Below the pieces are notes generated by a model. It did no database searches and was not told the DNA's origin. It saw only the letters and a list, made by a program, of their open reading frames with translations. From NCBI GenBank assembly GCA_963821755.1, contig CAWGEX010000003.1, positions 1,364,001 to 1,428,000 of the forward strand: a DNA stretch of 64,000 nt, written 5' to 3'. A program made the position numbers and the translations under genes. Source of the DNA: Bog-473 sp963821755. Its GTDB lineage: Bacteria > Actinomycetota > Acidimicrobiia > Acidimicrobiales > RAAP-2. Below, in pieces: positions 53,234 through 62,747 of the stretch (positions are counted from its first letter, which is position 1; each line of letters opens with the position of its first letter).

Positions 53234-55422
53234 GTCGCGTGTTCGAAAAGCTCGGGGCGTTCGTCACGCGCCGACCCTGGTGGATCATCGGAGCGTGGAT
53301 CATCGCCGGAGCGCTCGTGATACTCCTGTCCCCACAGCTCGTCACGTTCACCTCGAACAACAACTCATCCTTTCTGCCCAGTAGCTACGAGTCGGTGCAG
53401 GCTGAGAATGTCGCCTCGAAATACTTCCCCGCGGACGCCGGAGCGAGCGGAACCATCGTCGTCAGCGCCACGGACGGTGGCGCTCTCAGTACGGCCGATC
53501 AGCAGAAGGTCTCAGCGCTCGCGACCTCACTGAGCGGGGACAAGATCGCCTCGGTGGAGTCGGTGACGACATCACCGCTCTATTTGTCCAGCAATATGAA
53601 GGTGCAACTTGTCCAGGTGGTGTTCTCCGGTCAGGCCGGAGACGCCGGTCCGAACGCCGCGGTCCCCGTGGTTCGGGAGAAGACCGACAGCTTTCTTGAG
53701 GGCTCGGGACTAGGAGGTGGATTGACCGGCAACGCCGCCATCAGCGTCGACTCAACCAACGCCTTTGACAGCGCTGAAGTGGTCATCACGATTGCGACCG
53801 TCCTCCTCATTCTCCTGTTGCTTGGCATCGTTTTCCGTAGCCTCTGGATCGCGCTACTCCCGATCGTGGTGATCGGAGCGGTTCATCAAGTGGCCCAGTC
53901 CGTCACGGCCGACTTCGCCGACTGGTTCCATTTCGTGGTCGGACCTGAACTCGCTCCGCTGCTGGTGGTGGTCATGTTCGGAGTCGGCACCGACTACATC
54001 GTTTTCCTGCTCTTCCGATATCGAGAGCACGTGGTCGCCGGCGACGAACCTGCCGGCGCTCTGCGGTACTCGCTGACCAAGGTGGGCGAGGTGATCACAT
54101 CGGCCGGGGCCACGGTCATCGCCGCCTTTGCCGCTCTGTTGGTGGCGAGCCTGGAGTCGCTCCGCACCTTGGCGCCGGGCCTCATCATCGGCATCGTGCT
54201 GATGCTCCTCGCCGCCCTGACACTGGTGCCGGCCATTTTGAGCCTGTTCGGGATCACGGTGTTTTGGCCCACGAAACCCGTGGCGCGGGAGCGGATCCAC
54301 CGTACGCGTTCTGAGCGCATCGGCGACATGGTGGCCAAGCATCCGGCTCTCGTTCTCCTGGTGTGGAGCGTGGTGCTCATCGCCTTGGCTCTGGGCGCGC
54401 TCGGGTTCAAGACGACATACAACCAACTGGCCGAGCTCCCGTCGTCCACTCCGTCTCAGGTGGCCTTCAACACCATGGCCACGGCCTTTCCCGCCGGATA
54501 CCTGGGCCCCACCCAGGTCTTCGTCACCTCGGACACTTCCGATCCCCTCAACCAATCAGACGTATCCGCGCTCGCCGACAAACTGGGAAAGACCGAAGGG
54601 GTCTCGACTGTCCTTCCCCCCACCTACACGACCAGCAAGGGGCAGGCGCTCATTGACGTGCTCCTGACCAGTGACCCGTATTCGATCACGGCGATCAACA
54701 ATGTGGAAGGGCCGGTGCGAGCGACGGCCGGTTCGACCGCGGTCGCTGGGGCAACAACGCTCGTCGGTGGAACGACGTCGCAGCTGGTCGATGTGCGCGC
54801 CGCATTGCGCCACGATGTTGAGCACATCTTCCCTCTTGCTCTGATCATCGTTGCCATCATTCTTGCCCTGCTCCTCCGGGCATTGTTGGCGCCGATCTAC
54901 CTCCTCGTGGGGGTGGTGCTCACCTATGCAGCAACGCTCGGGGTCATTACCCTCGTCTTCATCAACGGGTTCGGTTTCGTCGGATTGGACTTCACTATTC
55001 CCATTGTGGTGTACCTCTTCGTCATCGCGATTGGCACGGACTACAACATTCTCATTGCGTCGCGCCTCCGAGAGGGTCTGGAGGACGGTCTGAGCCCCCG
55101 CGAAACGTCGCGGACGGCGATCGTGCACGGTGCGCCCGCCGTTGCCGCTGCGTCACTCATCTTGGCCGGGACCTTCGCCTCGCTCCTGCTGACGGGAATT
55201 CAACTCCTCGAAGAGATCGGGCTGGCGGTTGCCCTCGGCGTCTTACTTGCCGCCAACGTCCTGGCGACGCGCATCGTCACAACTCTGGCCGCTTTGCGGT
55301 TCTGGCACTTCTGGTGGCCGAACCGCACCCACGCCAAGACCGCCCCCAAGCGGGAAGACCTTCTGCCCGCACCTCATGAGGCGAATGGGGAGTTGGGCGC
55401 TCGTCAGACGTCCTCAACGTAG
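53230..55422 (+). CDS. MMPL-family (RND-type) transporter
   Basis: 730 residues. First helix WIIGAWIIAGALVILLS, a large extracellular loop, then a cluster of helices (VVITIATVLLILLLLGIVF and after, with GVGTDYIVFLLFRYRE); the pattern repeats in the second half (AIGTDYNILIASRLREGL). The GTDY motifs are those of MMPL proteins, which use the proton gradient to export lipids, siderophores or drugs. GTG start, coupled to a short leader. Substrate unknown. Confidence 0.93.
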   Translation: MSRVFEKLGAFVTRRPWWIIGAWIIAGALVILLSPQLVTFTSNNNSSFLPSSYESVQAENVASKYFPADAGASGTIVVSATDGGALSTADQQKVSALATSLSGDKIASVESVTTSPLYLSSNMKVQLVQVVFSGQAGDAGPNAAVPVVREKTDSFLEGSGLGGGLTGNAAISVDSTNAFDSAEVVITIATVLLILLLLGIVFRSLWIALLPIVVIGAVHQVAQSVTADFADWFHFVVGPELAPLLVVVMFGVGTDYIVFLLFRYREHVVAGDEPAGALRYSLTKVGEVITSAGATVIAAFAALLVASLESLRTLAPGLIIGIVLMLLAALTLVPAILSLFGITVFWPTKPVARERIHRTRSERIGDMVAKHPALVLLVWSVVLIALALGALGFKTTYNQLAELPSSTPSQVAFNTMATAFPAGYLGPTQVFVTSDTSDPLNQSDVSALADKLGKTEGVSTVLPPTYTTSKGQALIDVLLTSDPYSITAINNVEGPVRATAGSTAVAGATTLVGGTTSQLVDVRAALRHDVEHIFPLALIIVAIILALLLRALLAPIYLLVGVVLTYAATLGVITLVFINGFGFVGLDFTIPIVVYLFVIAIGTDYNILIASRLREGLEDGLSPRETSRTAIVHGAPAVAAASLILAGTFASLLLTGIQLLEEIGLAVALGVLLAANVLATRIVTTLAALRFWHFWWPNRTHAKTAPKREDLLPAPHEANGELGARQTSST

Positions 55423-55483
55423 CCATCTCGAGACACCCCACACGGCGGTGGTGTTGATGATCGATTTGCGCTGAGATGTTGGG

Positions 55484-56122
55484 GTGACGGAAGCCGGGCG
55501 CATCGTCGTATTGAACGGAGTGCCCCGATCGGGCAAGTCCAGCATCGCCTCGACCATCCAGGTGTCATTCGATGGTCCGTGGCTCAGCCTGGGGGTAGAT
55601 GCCTTCTCTCGGGGAATCACGCCCATTCAATTGCTACCGGGGATTGGTCTACGTCCCGGGGGTGAGCGTCCCGACCTCGAACCCCTGGTGCCGATCCTTT
55701 TTGACGCTCTGTACGAATCGGTCATCGCGCAACGTCGGCTCGGCCTCAATGTCGTCGTTGACGTCGGCCATCATGACGACTACTCCACACCCCTGGGAAT
55801 CCTCGATCGGGTGAGCGAGCGGCTCGAAGCGTTGCCCGCGTATTTCATCGGCGTCCGCTGTCCGGTTGAGGTCATTCTGGATCGCCGAGCCGCCGTAGAG
55901 CCGGGGCGAGAGGGGACCTACCTGAGGCGGGGTCCGAGCGGAGCGGTCCCCGAACCCGTACTGCGCTGGGAACGTGCGGTTCACGATCCGGGAATCTATG
56001 ACCTTGCAGTGGACACGGCCGAGAAGTCGGCCGAGGAATGTGCGAGGGCGATCAGGGCTCGACTGGACCGCGGTCCTCCCACCGCCTTTCGGGAGATACG
56101 TCAACGCACCAGACGGCGCTGA
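55484..56122 (+). CDS. Chloramphenicol-phosphotransferase-like (CPT) P-loop kinase
   Basis: 212 residues. Walker A GVPRSGKSS (Lys18), then LGVDAFSRGITPIQLLPGIG with the presumed catalytic Asp, NVVVDVGHHDD and FIGVRCPVEVILDRRA: the CPT family order. Family members include the chloramphenicol 3-O-phosphotransferase of Streptomyces venezuelae, but most are uncharacterised kinases, so drug resistance is not assured. GTG start. It follows the MMPL gene by about 60 bp. Confidence 0.83.
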   Translation: MTEAGRIVVLNGVPRSGKSSIASTIQVSFDGPWLSLGVDAFSRGITPIQLLPGIGLRPGGERPDLEPLVPILFDALYESVIAQRRLGLNVVVDVGHHDDYSTPLGILDRVSERLEALPAYFIGVRCPVEVILDRRAAVEPGREGTYLRRGPSGAVPEPVLRWERAVHDPGIYDLAVDTAEKSAEECARAIRARLDRGPPTAFREIRQRTRRR

Positions 56123-56170
56123 CGGGGTCCCGACCACCGAGTCCTTGACTCACTCGGGCCCCGGCGACCG

Positions 56171-56938
56171 TCACACGTCGTGGATCATCCAGACGTTGGG
56201 CTCGAAATAGGTGCCGGTACCCTCTGACACCTCCAGCGGAGCCAGTCCGCCCGCAAAGACGTACCTCCCGGCCTCGGGGAACCACATGCCAGTCCAACGC
56301 TCCCAATCGGCCACGGGTGCAGTGATCTGGAGCGACCGTGGCTCGCAGCGGAGGACGTTCCCACCCAACCGTTCGTGCGTTCGTAACCACGGGTCGAACG
56401 GGAGGCCGTCGTGGCGACGCCACGTGGCATAGCGCTCAATGGAGGTGAGCGGATAGCGGTCCTTCCAACTTGGTCGCACCGGCGCCAGGAGCGGATCGAG
56501 TCCGTGGAGTTGGGCAACTGCACGCATCGTCTTGATCAGCAGCGCGCTCAAACCCGATCCCTGGTAACTGGGATCCACTTCTGCCGCCAAGGCCGACAGC
56601 GCCGACGGAGGAGCCGACTCCGTGACGGCCCGGGTGCCCACTGCGTCGATACCCGCAGGAAGATCGTCGAGTGTTCCATCCCAGCGGAACGGGATGGTCC
56701 GACCGCGCGCGACGACCCGACCTCTCCGTTCGTCGATGAAGAGCACTTGGAGATCGGCATGGGTGGGCACCAGTGCCCCGAAGTAGCGCCCGGCGTGATT
56801 GCCGTGGTGGTTGTACTCCGGCCACACGCCGTCGAAGAGGTGCCGGGTGTTGACCAGCTCCCACAAATCGGGGCGATCCTCGGCCGTCACCACTCTGAGC
56901 CACGCCGGTGCGTTGGGCGGTTGCACCACACTTGCCAT
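56171..56938 (-). CDS. GNAT-fold acyltransferase
   Basis: 255 residues. ALAAEVDPSYQGSGLSALLIKTM is the acetyl-CoA-binding motif A (Q-G-S-G-L), and RYATWRRHDGLPFDPWLRTH with later WERWTGMWFPEAGRYVFAG is typical of a larger actinobacterial GNAT group. Acceptor unknown. ATG 56938 has AGAAGG 7 nt upstream; the longer frame above it is not protein-like. It stands between unrelated genes. Confidence 0.82.
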   Translation of the reverse strand: MASVVQPPNAPAWLRVVTAEDRPDLWELVNTRHLFDGVWPEYNHHGNHAGRYFGALVPTHADLQVLFIDERRGRVVARGRTIPFRWDGTLDDLPAGIDAVGTRAVTESAPPSALSALAAEVDPSYQGSGLSALLIKTMRAVAQLHGLDPLLAPVRPSWKDRYPLTSIERYATWRRHDGLPFDPWLRTHERLGGNVLRCEPRSLQITAPVADWERWTGMWFPEAGRYVFAGGLAPLEVSEGTGTYFEPNVWMIHDV

Positions 56939-57064
56939 ACTCACACCTTCTTCTGCGACTGCCGGTTGCCCACGGGAGAGGCGGCAAGGGTTGGAGACAG
57001 CGCGATCTTGATTGGTCACTCCCCTTTCTTGTGACTCGAGACTGCGAAGTGACAGTCTGATCAG

Positions 57065-57769
57065 GTGACATACGTGTTGGTTCATGGCGGTGGCTTCTCG
57101 GGTACATGTTGGGCCGAGGCCCGTCCCCTCCTCGATGGGCCGACATATGCCGTTGATCTTCCAGGTCGAGGGCGCACCCCAGGTGACCTGGCCAGCCTGA
57201 CGTTTGCTGATTTCGCCGCTTCGGTCGCGGGTGAAATCCTGGAGAACGACCTGAGCGACGTGACACTGGTCGGCCATTCGATGGCTGGACTCACGCTCCC
57301 CCGCGTGGCCGAGCTGGTACCCACCCGGCTTCGACGCCTCGTCTTTGTCTCGTGTGCCGTTCCCGCTCAGGGCACGACGTTGCTGGAAGTGCTCGGTGAC
57401 TTCAGCCCCGCTGTCAAAGAGGTAGCCGACCTCGTCGGTGACCATGTGATCGAGAGTGGTGGCCTGCACCCGGACCTCGCCAGAGCGATGTTCTGCAACG
57501 ACATGGACGAGGATCAGGTCGCCTCGACTCTCCGCCGACTCTGTCCTGAATCTCTGGGCGCGCTATCGGAACCATCGGATCTCACGGGACTGCGACAACC
57601 CATTCCTCGCACGTACATACGTCTCCTGCGTGATGCCAGCATCAGCCTCGAGATTCAGAACCAGATGATCCGGAACCTCGGACAGGTAGAGGTCATCGAT
57701 CTCGACGCCGGGCACATGGCGATGATCAGTCGCCCCACGGATCTCGCCAACATCATCAACGTGCTTTGA
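57065..57769 (+). CDS. Alpha/beta hydrolase
   Basis: 234 residues. YVLVHGGGFSGTCW provides the oxyanion HGGGF-like strand, Ser72 sits in LVGHSMAGLTLP, and the His in LDAGHMAMISRPTDLA. The compact form with AVDLPGRGRTPGD resembles esterases of the MenH/salicylate-esterase-like group. Substrate unknown. GTG start at 57065, no linked pathway genes. Confidence 0.87.
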   Translation: MTYVLVHGGGFSGTCWAEARPLLDGPTYAVDLPGRGRTPGDLASLTFADFAASVAGEILENDLSDVTLVGHSMAGLTLPRVAELVPTRLRRLVFVSCAVPAQGTTLLEVLGDFSPAVKEVADLVGDHVIESGGLHPDLARAMFCNDMDEDQVASTLRRLCPESLGALSEPSDLTGLRQPIPRTYIRLLRDASISLEIQNQMIRNLGQVEVIDLDAGHMAMISRPTDLANIINVL

Positions 57770-57957
57770 CGTCAACTGCACTGTCGGGAGACCCGAATCC
57801 TCATCTCGATCCGCCCATGTCGCCCACGGCGAGAGCATTTGGCCGCATGGTTGAACCTATTGACATCGTGCGTCTTGACATCGTGCGTCGCTGGGACCAG
57901 AGTTCACAAATGTTGCCAAGGTTGGGTGACCCCCAACCCGATTCGATGGAGGAAACC

Positions 57958-58056
57958 ATGAGTCCTACTGCCAGCGTGATCACTCTCCTCGCGTCCGTCG
58001 CTTTCGGACTCATCGTGATCGCTGCGGTCGTACGCATCGGAGCACGAACGCCGTAG
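57958..58056 (+). CDS. Small single-helix membrane protein
   Basis: 32 residues: MSPTASVITLLASVAFGLIV then IAAVVRIGARTP. One hydrophobic helix with a basic C-terminus. GGAGGAAA lies 4 nt before the ATG, better than for any longer alternative. Unrecognised; it may be a regulatory microprotein or a chance frame. Confidence 0.45.
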   Translation: MSPTASVITLLASVAFGLIVIAAVVRIGARTP

Positions 58057-58161
58057 CGAACGTGGTGGTGCACGAGTTCGATCTGATCGCCGATGGCGAC
58101 GGCATTGACCGGAGGGATTGGGGCATGAGGTTGCTGGACCTTGTGATTCAATAGCCAATTG

Positions 58162-58542
58162 GTGACGTCGAACCCACCTGAAGTCGGGCAGCTGCGACAG
58201 CGACTTCGCCAGGCCCTGGTGGTAGCGATGAAGGGACGAGACTCCCTGGCGATCGCCGCACTCCGAACCACCCTCGGGGCCATCGACAACGCTGAAGCCG
58301 TCGATATCCCGGAACGACCCATCCCGATGGGTGGGCCCATTGCCGGTGCGGTGGTTGGCCATGGGGCGGGTGAGGCCCCCAGGCGAGAGATCTCCGACCG
58401 ACAGATCAGAGCTGTCGTCGAGGGCGAGGTGGCGGATAGAGAGTCTGCTGCAGCCGACTACGAGCGGCTCGGCCGACACGACGAAGCGACCCGTCTGCGC
58501 GCCGAATCAGCGGTTCTGATTGCTCTTCTGCGGAATGCCTGA
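58162..58542 (+). CDS. GatB/YqeY-domain protein
   Basis: 126 residues. LRQRLRQALVVAMKGRDSLAIAALRTTLGAIDNAEA is the helical YqeY opening, and the second half has EISDRQIRAVVEGEVADRESAAADYERLGRHDEA followed by RLRAESAVLIALL, as in the family. YqeY resembles the tRNA-binding tail domain of GatB; free-standing proteins have no settled role. The start could be TTG 58159 or GTG 58162. Confidence 0.87.
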   Translation: MTSNPPEVGQLRQRLRQALVVAMKGRDSLAIAALRTTLGAIDNAEAVDIPERPIPMGGPIAGAVVGHGAGEAPRREISDRQIRAVVEGEVADRESAAADYERLGRHDEATRLRAESAVLIALLRNA

Positions 58543-58641
58543 GAAATAGAGTCCCCATTTCAAGCAGTGCTCTCAATTGCCTGAGAGGACGAAGCTTCGA
58601 TCTACAATGCGCATAGAGCCGCTTTAGGGGAGGTGTGCCTT

Positions 58642-59106
58642 GTGCTGCTGAAGGGACTCAACCACGTCGCCACCATCACCAATGACGCGAGTCGTCTGAT
58701 CGCCTTCTACCAAGAGGTCTTTGAGGCAGAAGTCCTCAAGGATGGTTCGGAGTTCCCGGAAGGGAAGGGACCTCGACTCTCAATCATCAAGATTGGCGAC
58801 TGGTCAGAACTCAATGTCTTCCAGATTGAGGGCAATACCGAGGCCGACCGGCAGACCCCGATGTTCGGCCGCGGCCGTATTGATCACCTGGCCGTGCAAG
58901 CCGCATCGATCGAGGCGTTTGAAGCGATCAGAGAGCGACTTATGGCCCGGGGAGCAGCGGACGACTTCGTCACCGATTTTGGGGCGATGTTGAGTATCTT
59001 CTTCCGCGATCCCGATGGCCTCGAATGTGAGGTCTGCGTGGAGAATCCGGACCTGATTCCCGGGGTTCAGAATCCCCCGGGTACGCGGGCCGCCCGCTAT
59101 TCGTAG
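58642..59106 (+). CDS. VOC-fold (glyoxalase/dioxygenase superfamily) protein
   Basis: 154 residues. LKGLNHVATITNDASRLIAF is the first unit with a metal-ligand His; RIDHLAVQAASIEAFEAIRERL is the second, and MLSIFFRDPDGLECEV supplies the C-terminal Glu region. A metal-dependent lyase or isomerase is likely, substrate unknown. GTG 58642 follows AGGGGAGGT by 6 nt; TACAAT at 58603-58608 is a plausible -10. Confidence 0.87.
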   Translation: MLLKGLNHVATITNDASRLIAFYQEVFEAEVLKDGSEFPEGKGPRLSIIKIGDWSELNVFQIEGNTEADRQTPMFGRGRIDHLAVQAASIEAFEAIRERLMARGAADDFVTDFGAMLSIFFRDPDGLECEVCVENPDLIPGVQNPPGTRAARYS

Positions 59107-59139
59107 ACCGAAATCGAAATCGTGCATGGCGTTGGATCG

Positions 59140-59916
59140 ATGGCGGGAAGGGTCGTCGTGGTGACCGGTGTCAGCCGTCGGGCCGGGATCGGATTCGCCA
59201 TTGCCCGCGATCTATTGGCTTCGGGAGCCAAGGTGTTGGTCCATTCTTGGACTCCACACGACGCCGATCAGCCCTGGGGCAGCGATCCTGCTGGGATGGC
59301 GGAGGTGCTGGACGCCCTGGGCGGCAACCGTGATCATCTCCAACACGTCGAAGCCGATTTTGCCCAGTCCGATGCGCCAGCATTCGTGATCGACCGGGCG
59401 GTACACCAGTTCGGTCATGTCGACGTCGTGGTGGCAAACCATGCTCGAAGCTCGGGCCAGACACTCGCCGACGTGACGGCGGCAGAGCTGGACCTTTCAT
59501 GGGCAGTGAATGCCCGAGCCAGTGTGCTGCTCACTCAAGCTTTTGCCGCCCAACACAACGATGACAAGGCTGGAGGACGAGTCATCCTCTTCACGTCGGG
59601 CCAGCATCTTGCCCCCATGAGCCAAGAGATTCCCTATGCCATCAGCAAGGGTGCCATTCAGCAGGTAACACTGAGTCTTTCTGATGCACTCGTCGACCGG
59701 GGCATCACCGTGAACGCAATCAATCCGGGACCGACGGACACGGGATGGGCCAGCCCTGGCCTTGGTCAGCAGGTGCGAAACGCCCTGCCAGCCGGTCGAT
59801 GGGGATCACCCGAAGACGTCTCCCGGCTTGCGTGTTGGCTGGCTTCCGACGCCAGTGCCTGGATCACCGGTCAGGTCATCAATTCTGAAGGTGGATTCCG
59901 CCGTTGGAGAATGTGA
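59140..59916 (+). CDS. Short-chain dehydrogenase/reductase
   Basis: 258 residues. NAD(P)-binding VVVVTGVSRRAGIGFAIA, DVVVANHARS (NAG-like motif), the catalytic Y-x3-K in IPYAISKGAIQQVTLSL, and NAINPGPTDTGW with AWITGQVINSEGGF at the end, all in SDR order. It resembles 3-ketoacyl-ACP-reductase-type oxidoreductases with an insertion after strand 2 (HSWTPHDADQPWGSDPAG). ATG 59140 is chosen over GTG 59122. Confidence 0.9.
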   Translation: MAGRVVVVTGVSRRAGIGFAIARDLLASGAKVLVHSWTPHDADQPWGSDPAGMAEVLDALGGNRDHLQHVEADFAQSDAPAFVIDRAVHQFGHVDVVVANHARSSGQTLADVTAAELDLSWAVNARASVLLTQAFAAQHNDDKAGGRVILFTSGQHLAPMSQEIPYAISKGAIQQVTLSLSDALVDRGITVNAINPGPTDTGWASPGLGQQVRNALPAGRWGSPEDVSRLACWLASDASAWITGQVINSEGGFRRWRM

Positions 59917-60017
59917 CTCTTCGTTGCCAGACAGTCTTCCCCGCCAGCCCCGAATCGGGGCCGCCATGCCTAATCTCAATGACCACCATCCACGACTGAC
60001 TCGAAAGGGGACGGTTC

Positions 60018-61016
60018 ATGGCCACAGATTCGTTTGAACCTGGACCCGCCGTCCTTGGCACCTGGCCTACGCCACTGGAAGCTGCCCCCCGGATGGCTCA
60101 GGCGCTCGGACTGGGCAGAAACGATCTCTGGATCAAACGCGACGATCTCACTGGTCTCGGTGGTGGGGGAAACAAAGTGCGCAAGTTGGAGTGGATCTGC
60201 GGTGCCGCGGTGGCTCGTGGCGCCGACACCCTTGTCACTTGCGGCGCTCGTCAGAGCAATCACGCCCGATTGACCGCAGCTGCCGGCGCACGATTGGGAC
60301 TTGACGTCGTGCTGGTGCTGGCTGGCGCCAAAGGTGGTCCCGGCAGCGGCAACATCGCGCTCGATGGACTGTTGGGCGCCACCGTGGCGTGGGCTGGCGA
60401 CATTGCTCACGAAGATCTTGAGGCCATCGCATTGGCCATCGTCGATCAATTGCGCCAACGGGGTGCCCGCCCAGAGCTCATTCCTTATGGGGGCTCAAGT
60501 ACGCTCGGCGCACGTGGCTACGTCGAGTGTGGCCACGAACTTCTGACGCAGGCGGAGGATCTGTCACAAGTTGTGACCGCGGTTGGATCTGGTGGCACCA
60601 TGGCGGGCCTCGTGCACACGCTCGGAACCCGACGAGTGCTCGGCGTGGACTGTGGTGCCATCGGCGATCCTGCAGCGACCGTGGCCGAACTGGTCGCCGG
60701 CCTCGCCGGCGCCCCTGTTGCCCCAGAAGCGTTGAGGATCCGACTCGACCAGGTCGGTGCTGGATACGGCGAACTCACCGATCCGGTAATGGCTGCGTTG
60801 ACGTTGGCAGCCAGGACCGAAGGGCTCGTTCTGGACCCGATCTACACCGGTCGGGCCCTCGCCGGCTTGGTCGGTGCCGTCAAAGATGGCGGGATCATTC
60901 CCGGCGAGCGGATCGTCTTCCTGCACAGCGGCGGTCTGCCGGGTTTTTTCGGCCACCCGGTCACCCTCTCGCGCTCGTCTGAGGCATTGACGGAGTTCTC
61001 TTCGACGGAGTCCTGA
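60018..61016 (+). CDS. D-cysteine desulfhydrase/ACC-deaminase-like PLP enzyme
   Basis: 332 residues, PLP fold type II. The Schiff-base lysine is K53 in LTGLGGGGNKVRKLEW; TCGARQSNHARLTAAAGA is the substrate Ser/Asn loop; TAVGSGGTMAGLVHT the phosphate loop; GLVLDPIYTGRALAGL and FLHSGGLPGFFG close the domain. These match the D-cysteine desulfhydrase group; distinguishing it from ACC deaminase needs active-site residues I have not verified. AAAGGGGACGG precedes the ATG. Confidence 0.9.
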   Translation: MATDSFEPGPAVLGTWPTPLEAAPRMAQALGLGRNDLWIKRDDLTGLGGGGNKVRKLEWICGAAVARGADTLVTCGARQSNHARLTAAAGARLGLDVVLVLAGAKGGPGSGNIALDGLLGATVAWAGDIAHEDLEAIALAIVDQLRQRGARPELIPYGGSSTLGARGYVECGHELLTQAEDLSQVVTAVGSGGTMAGLVHTLGTRRVLGVDCGAIGDPAATVAELVAGLAGAPVAPEALRIRLDQVGAGYGELTDPVMAALTLAARTEGLVLDPIYTGRALAGLVGAVKDGGIIPGERIVFLHSGGLPGFFGHPVTLSRSSEALTEFSSTES

Positions 61017-61161
61017 AACGCCTACGTTGCGAGCGCGCTCCGATTCGAACCACCCCAGCCAGCCTTCGGCCAGCAATCAGCCAGCATTGAGTCCAGCTGC
61101 ACGGCGCTGCGGAGGTCGATCACGTACTGATGGGGCAATGCCGAGGGTCAGGCGTTCTCAA

Positions 61162-61887
61162 TCAGAACGAGACTTCCGCGGTCCATCGATCGGCTATGGC
61201 GCCATCGCCAACGAGCTCAAGCTCGGTCGACGGTAGGCGGTTAAGGCACCACAGGTAGAGCGACGACACCGGACCTCGGAGGGCCACGTCCCCTTGGTCG
61301 TGAGTGCGTTCAGTGGAGAGAGAAGCACCCGGGCCCAGCCGGATCATCCATTCACCGTCGCCATCCGTACGGTGGAGGTGCAGCGACTGGCCCGTCCAGT
61401 TGTCGGGTTGACGCTGGATGTGGCGCGGCAGCATGACCGCCACGAACTCATCGATGCCGTCGGTGGCCAAATCGGGGTCAATTGGATCGGGCTGCCCGGT
61501 GGCGTGCTGCACGTCCCAGGCGTGGACGGCCGTTTCGAGGGCCTGACGCCGGAACCAGAACAGCCGCGATCGTGGAAGGCCGAACGTCCAGCAATCGGAG
61601 TCCGGATCGGCTCCCTTCAGCGCGTCGGACAGCTGGCGCGACTGCTCCGCCGCCCACTCGAGGAGTTCGGTGCTACTGGGATCATCGGGAGCCGAAGGGA
61701 GATCATCGCGAGCTCCGGTGCGCACGATGGCGGCGGCCCAACCCCATGTCGTGCCGACGTGCGTGATGAGCTCCGCCACGGTCCAGCCCGGGCAGCTCGG
61801 CACGGCCACCTCGAGGTCGGCTTGCGCCGACGTCAACAAGGCGACGGAACGATCCCGGAAAACCTTGAGGTACCCGTCGGGGTTCAT
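61162..61887 (-). CDS. Mycothiol-dependent maleylpyruvate-isomerase-family protein
   Basis: 241 residues. The N-terminal DinB-like helical domain is seen as DLEVAVPSCPGWTVAELITHVGTTWGW with the metal-binding His, then RRQALETAVHAWDVQHATG with the E-x2-x-H-x-W-D motif. The C-terminal part (HLHRTDGDGEWMIRL, DVALRGPVSSLYLWCLNRLP) is the SCP2-like domain. Members use mycothiol as cofactor, which fits an actinobacterium. ATG 61887. Confidence 0.9.
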   Translation of the reverse strand: MNPDGYLKVFRDRSVALLTSAQADLEVAVPSCPGWTVAELITHVGTTWGWAAAIVRTGARDDLPSAPDDPSSTELLEWAAEQSRQLSDALKGADPDSDCWTFGLPRSRLFWFRRQALETAVHAWDVQHATGQPDPIDPDLATDGIDEFVAVMLPRHIQRQPDNWTGQSLHLHRTDGDGEWMIRLGPGASLSTERTHDQGDVALRGPVSSLYLWCLNRLPSTELELVGDGAIADRWTAEVSF

Positions 61888-61976
61888 GGCGCGGAGACTA
61901 CCGTTTCGCCCGAGCACTCGTCCGCTAGTCCGCGTTCGGCGGATCTCGGGGCGATGTCGGCACATTCCGGCTGGGA

Positions 61977-62747
61977 TTAGGGTTCCGAAAAATCAACCAC
62001 CACCGGCGCATGATCTGAAGGCTTCTGGCCCTTGCGCGCATCACGGTCCCGAAAGGCCGCCGTCGCCCGTGCCGCCAGATCCTGACTCACGAGGAGGAGA
62101 TCGATCCGCATGCCGCGCCCTTGATGGAAATCGCCCGCTCGATAGTCCCACCAGGTGAAGGTCCCCGGGTCATTGAATCGCGTGAATACGTCTTCGAGAC
62201 CCCAGTCCTCGACGTGGCGGAGGGCGGCCCGTTCGGGCTCGCTCACGTGGGTCATGCCGACAAAGTGGGCCGGGTCCCACACGTCCCTGTCGGCAGGCGC
62301 CACATTGAAGTCGCCGCAGACCGCCACCGATGAACCGGGAGGGCAAGTCTCGTCGAGCACGGTGCGCAAGCGCGCCAACCAGTCCAGCTTGAACTGGTAG
62401 AACTCGTCATCCAGGCTCCGCCCGTTGGGCACGTAGACCGAGTGCACCCGTACGCCGGCGCACGTAGCGGCCAGGAAGCGACACCCATGCGTGTCCTCGA
62501 CGGCGCCGAACCCCCGCGCCACCTCAACCAGCCCGATGCGGCTGAGCAGGGCCACCCCGTTCCATCGTCCGTCGCCGTGGTGGGCCGCCTCGTAGCCCAT
62601 GGCGTTGAATGTCTCCAGCGGGAACTTGTCGTCGGCCTGCTTGGTCTCCTGGAGGCAGAGCACGTCGGGTTGGTGCTCCTCCATCCATGAGGTCAGGCGC
62701 GGCAGGCGTGCCGTGAGCGAATTGACGTTCCAGGTGGCTAGGCGCAT
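61977..62747 (-). CDS. xth: Exodeoxyribonuclease III
   Basis: 256 residues. RLATWNVNSLTARLPRLTSW, DVLCLQETKQADDKFP (Glu34 metal ligand), VHSVYVPNGRSLDDEFYQFK, VCGDFNVAP, FTWWDYRAGDFHQGRGMRID and SDHAPVVVDF are the ExoIII/APE signature. It removes nucleotides 3'-5' and cuts at abasic sites in base excision repair. The ATG at 62747 overlaps the fabZ stop (TGATG), so it is coupled to that gene. Confidence 0.95.
   Translation of the reverse strand: MRLATWNVNSLTARLPRLTSWMEEHQPDVLCLQETKQADDKFPLETFNAMGYEAAHHGDGRWNGVALLSRIGLVEVARGFGAVEDTHGCRFLAATCAGVRVHSVYVPNGRSLDDEFYQFKLDWLARLRTVLDETCPPGSSVAVCGDFNVAPADRDVWDPAHFVGMTHVSEPERAALRHVEDWGLEDVFTRFNDPGTFTWWDYRAGDFHQGRGMRIDLLLVSQDLAARATAAFRDRDARKGQKPSDHAPVVVDFSEP

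Noticed and set aside
55484..56122. Calling the CPT-like kinase a chloramphenicol resistance gene
   Set aside because: Most family members are uncharacterised; the P-loop and Asp are present but substrate-contact residues cannot be judged by eye.
61021..61130. ggttcgaatcggagcg on the minus strand, resembling a tRNA T-arm
   Set aside because: No acceptor, D-arm or anticodon stem can be formed around it.
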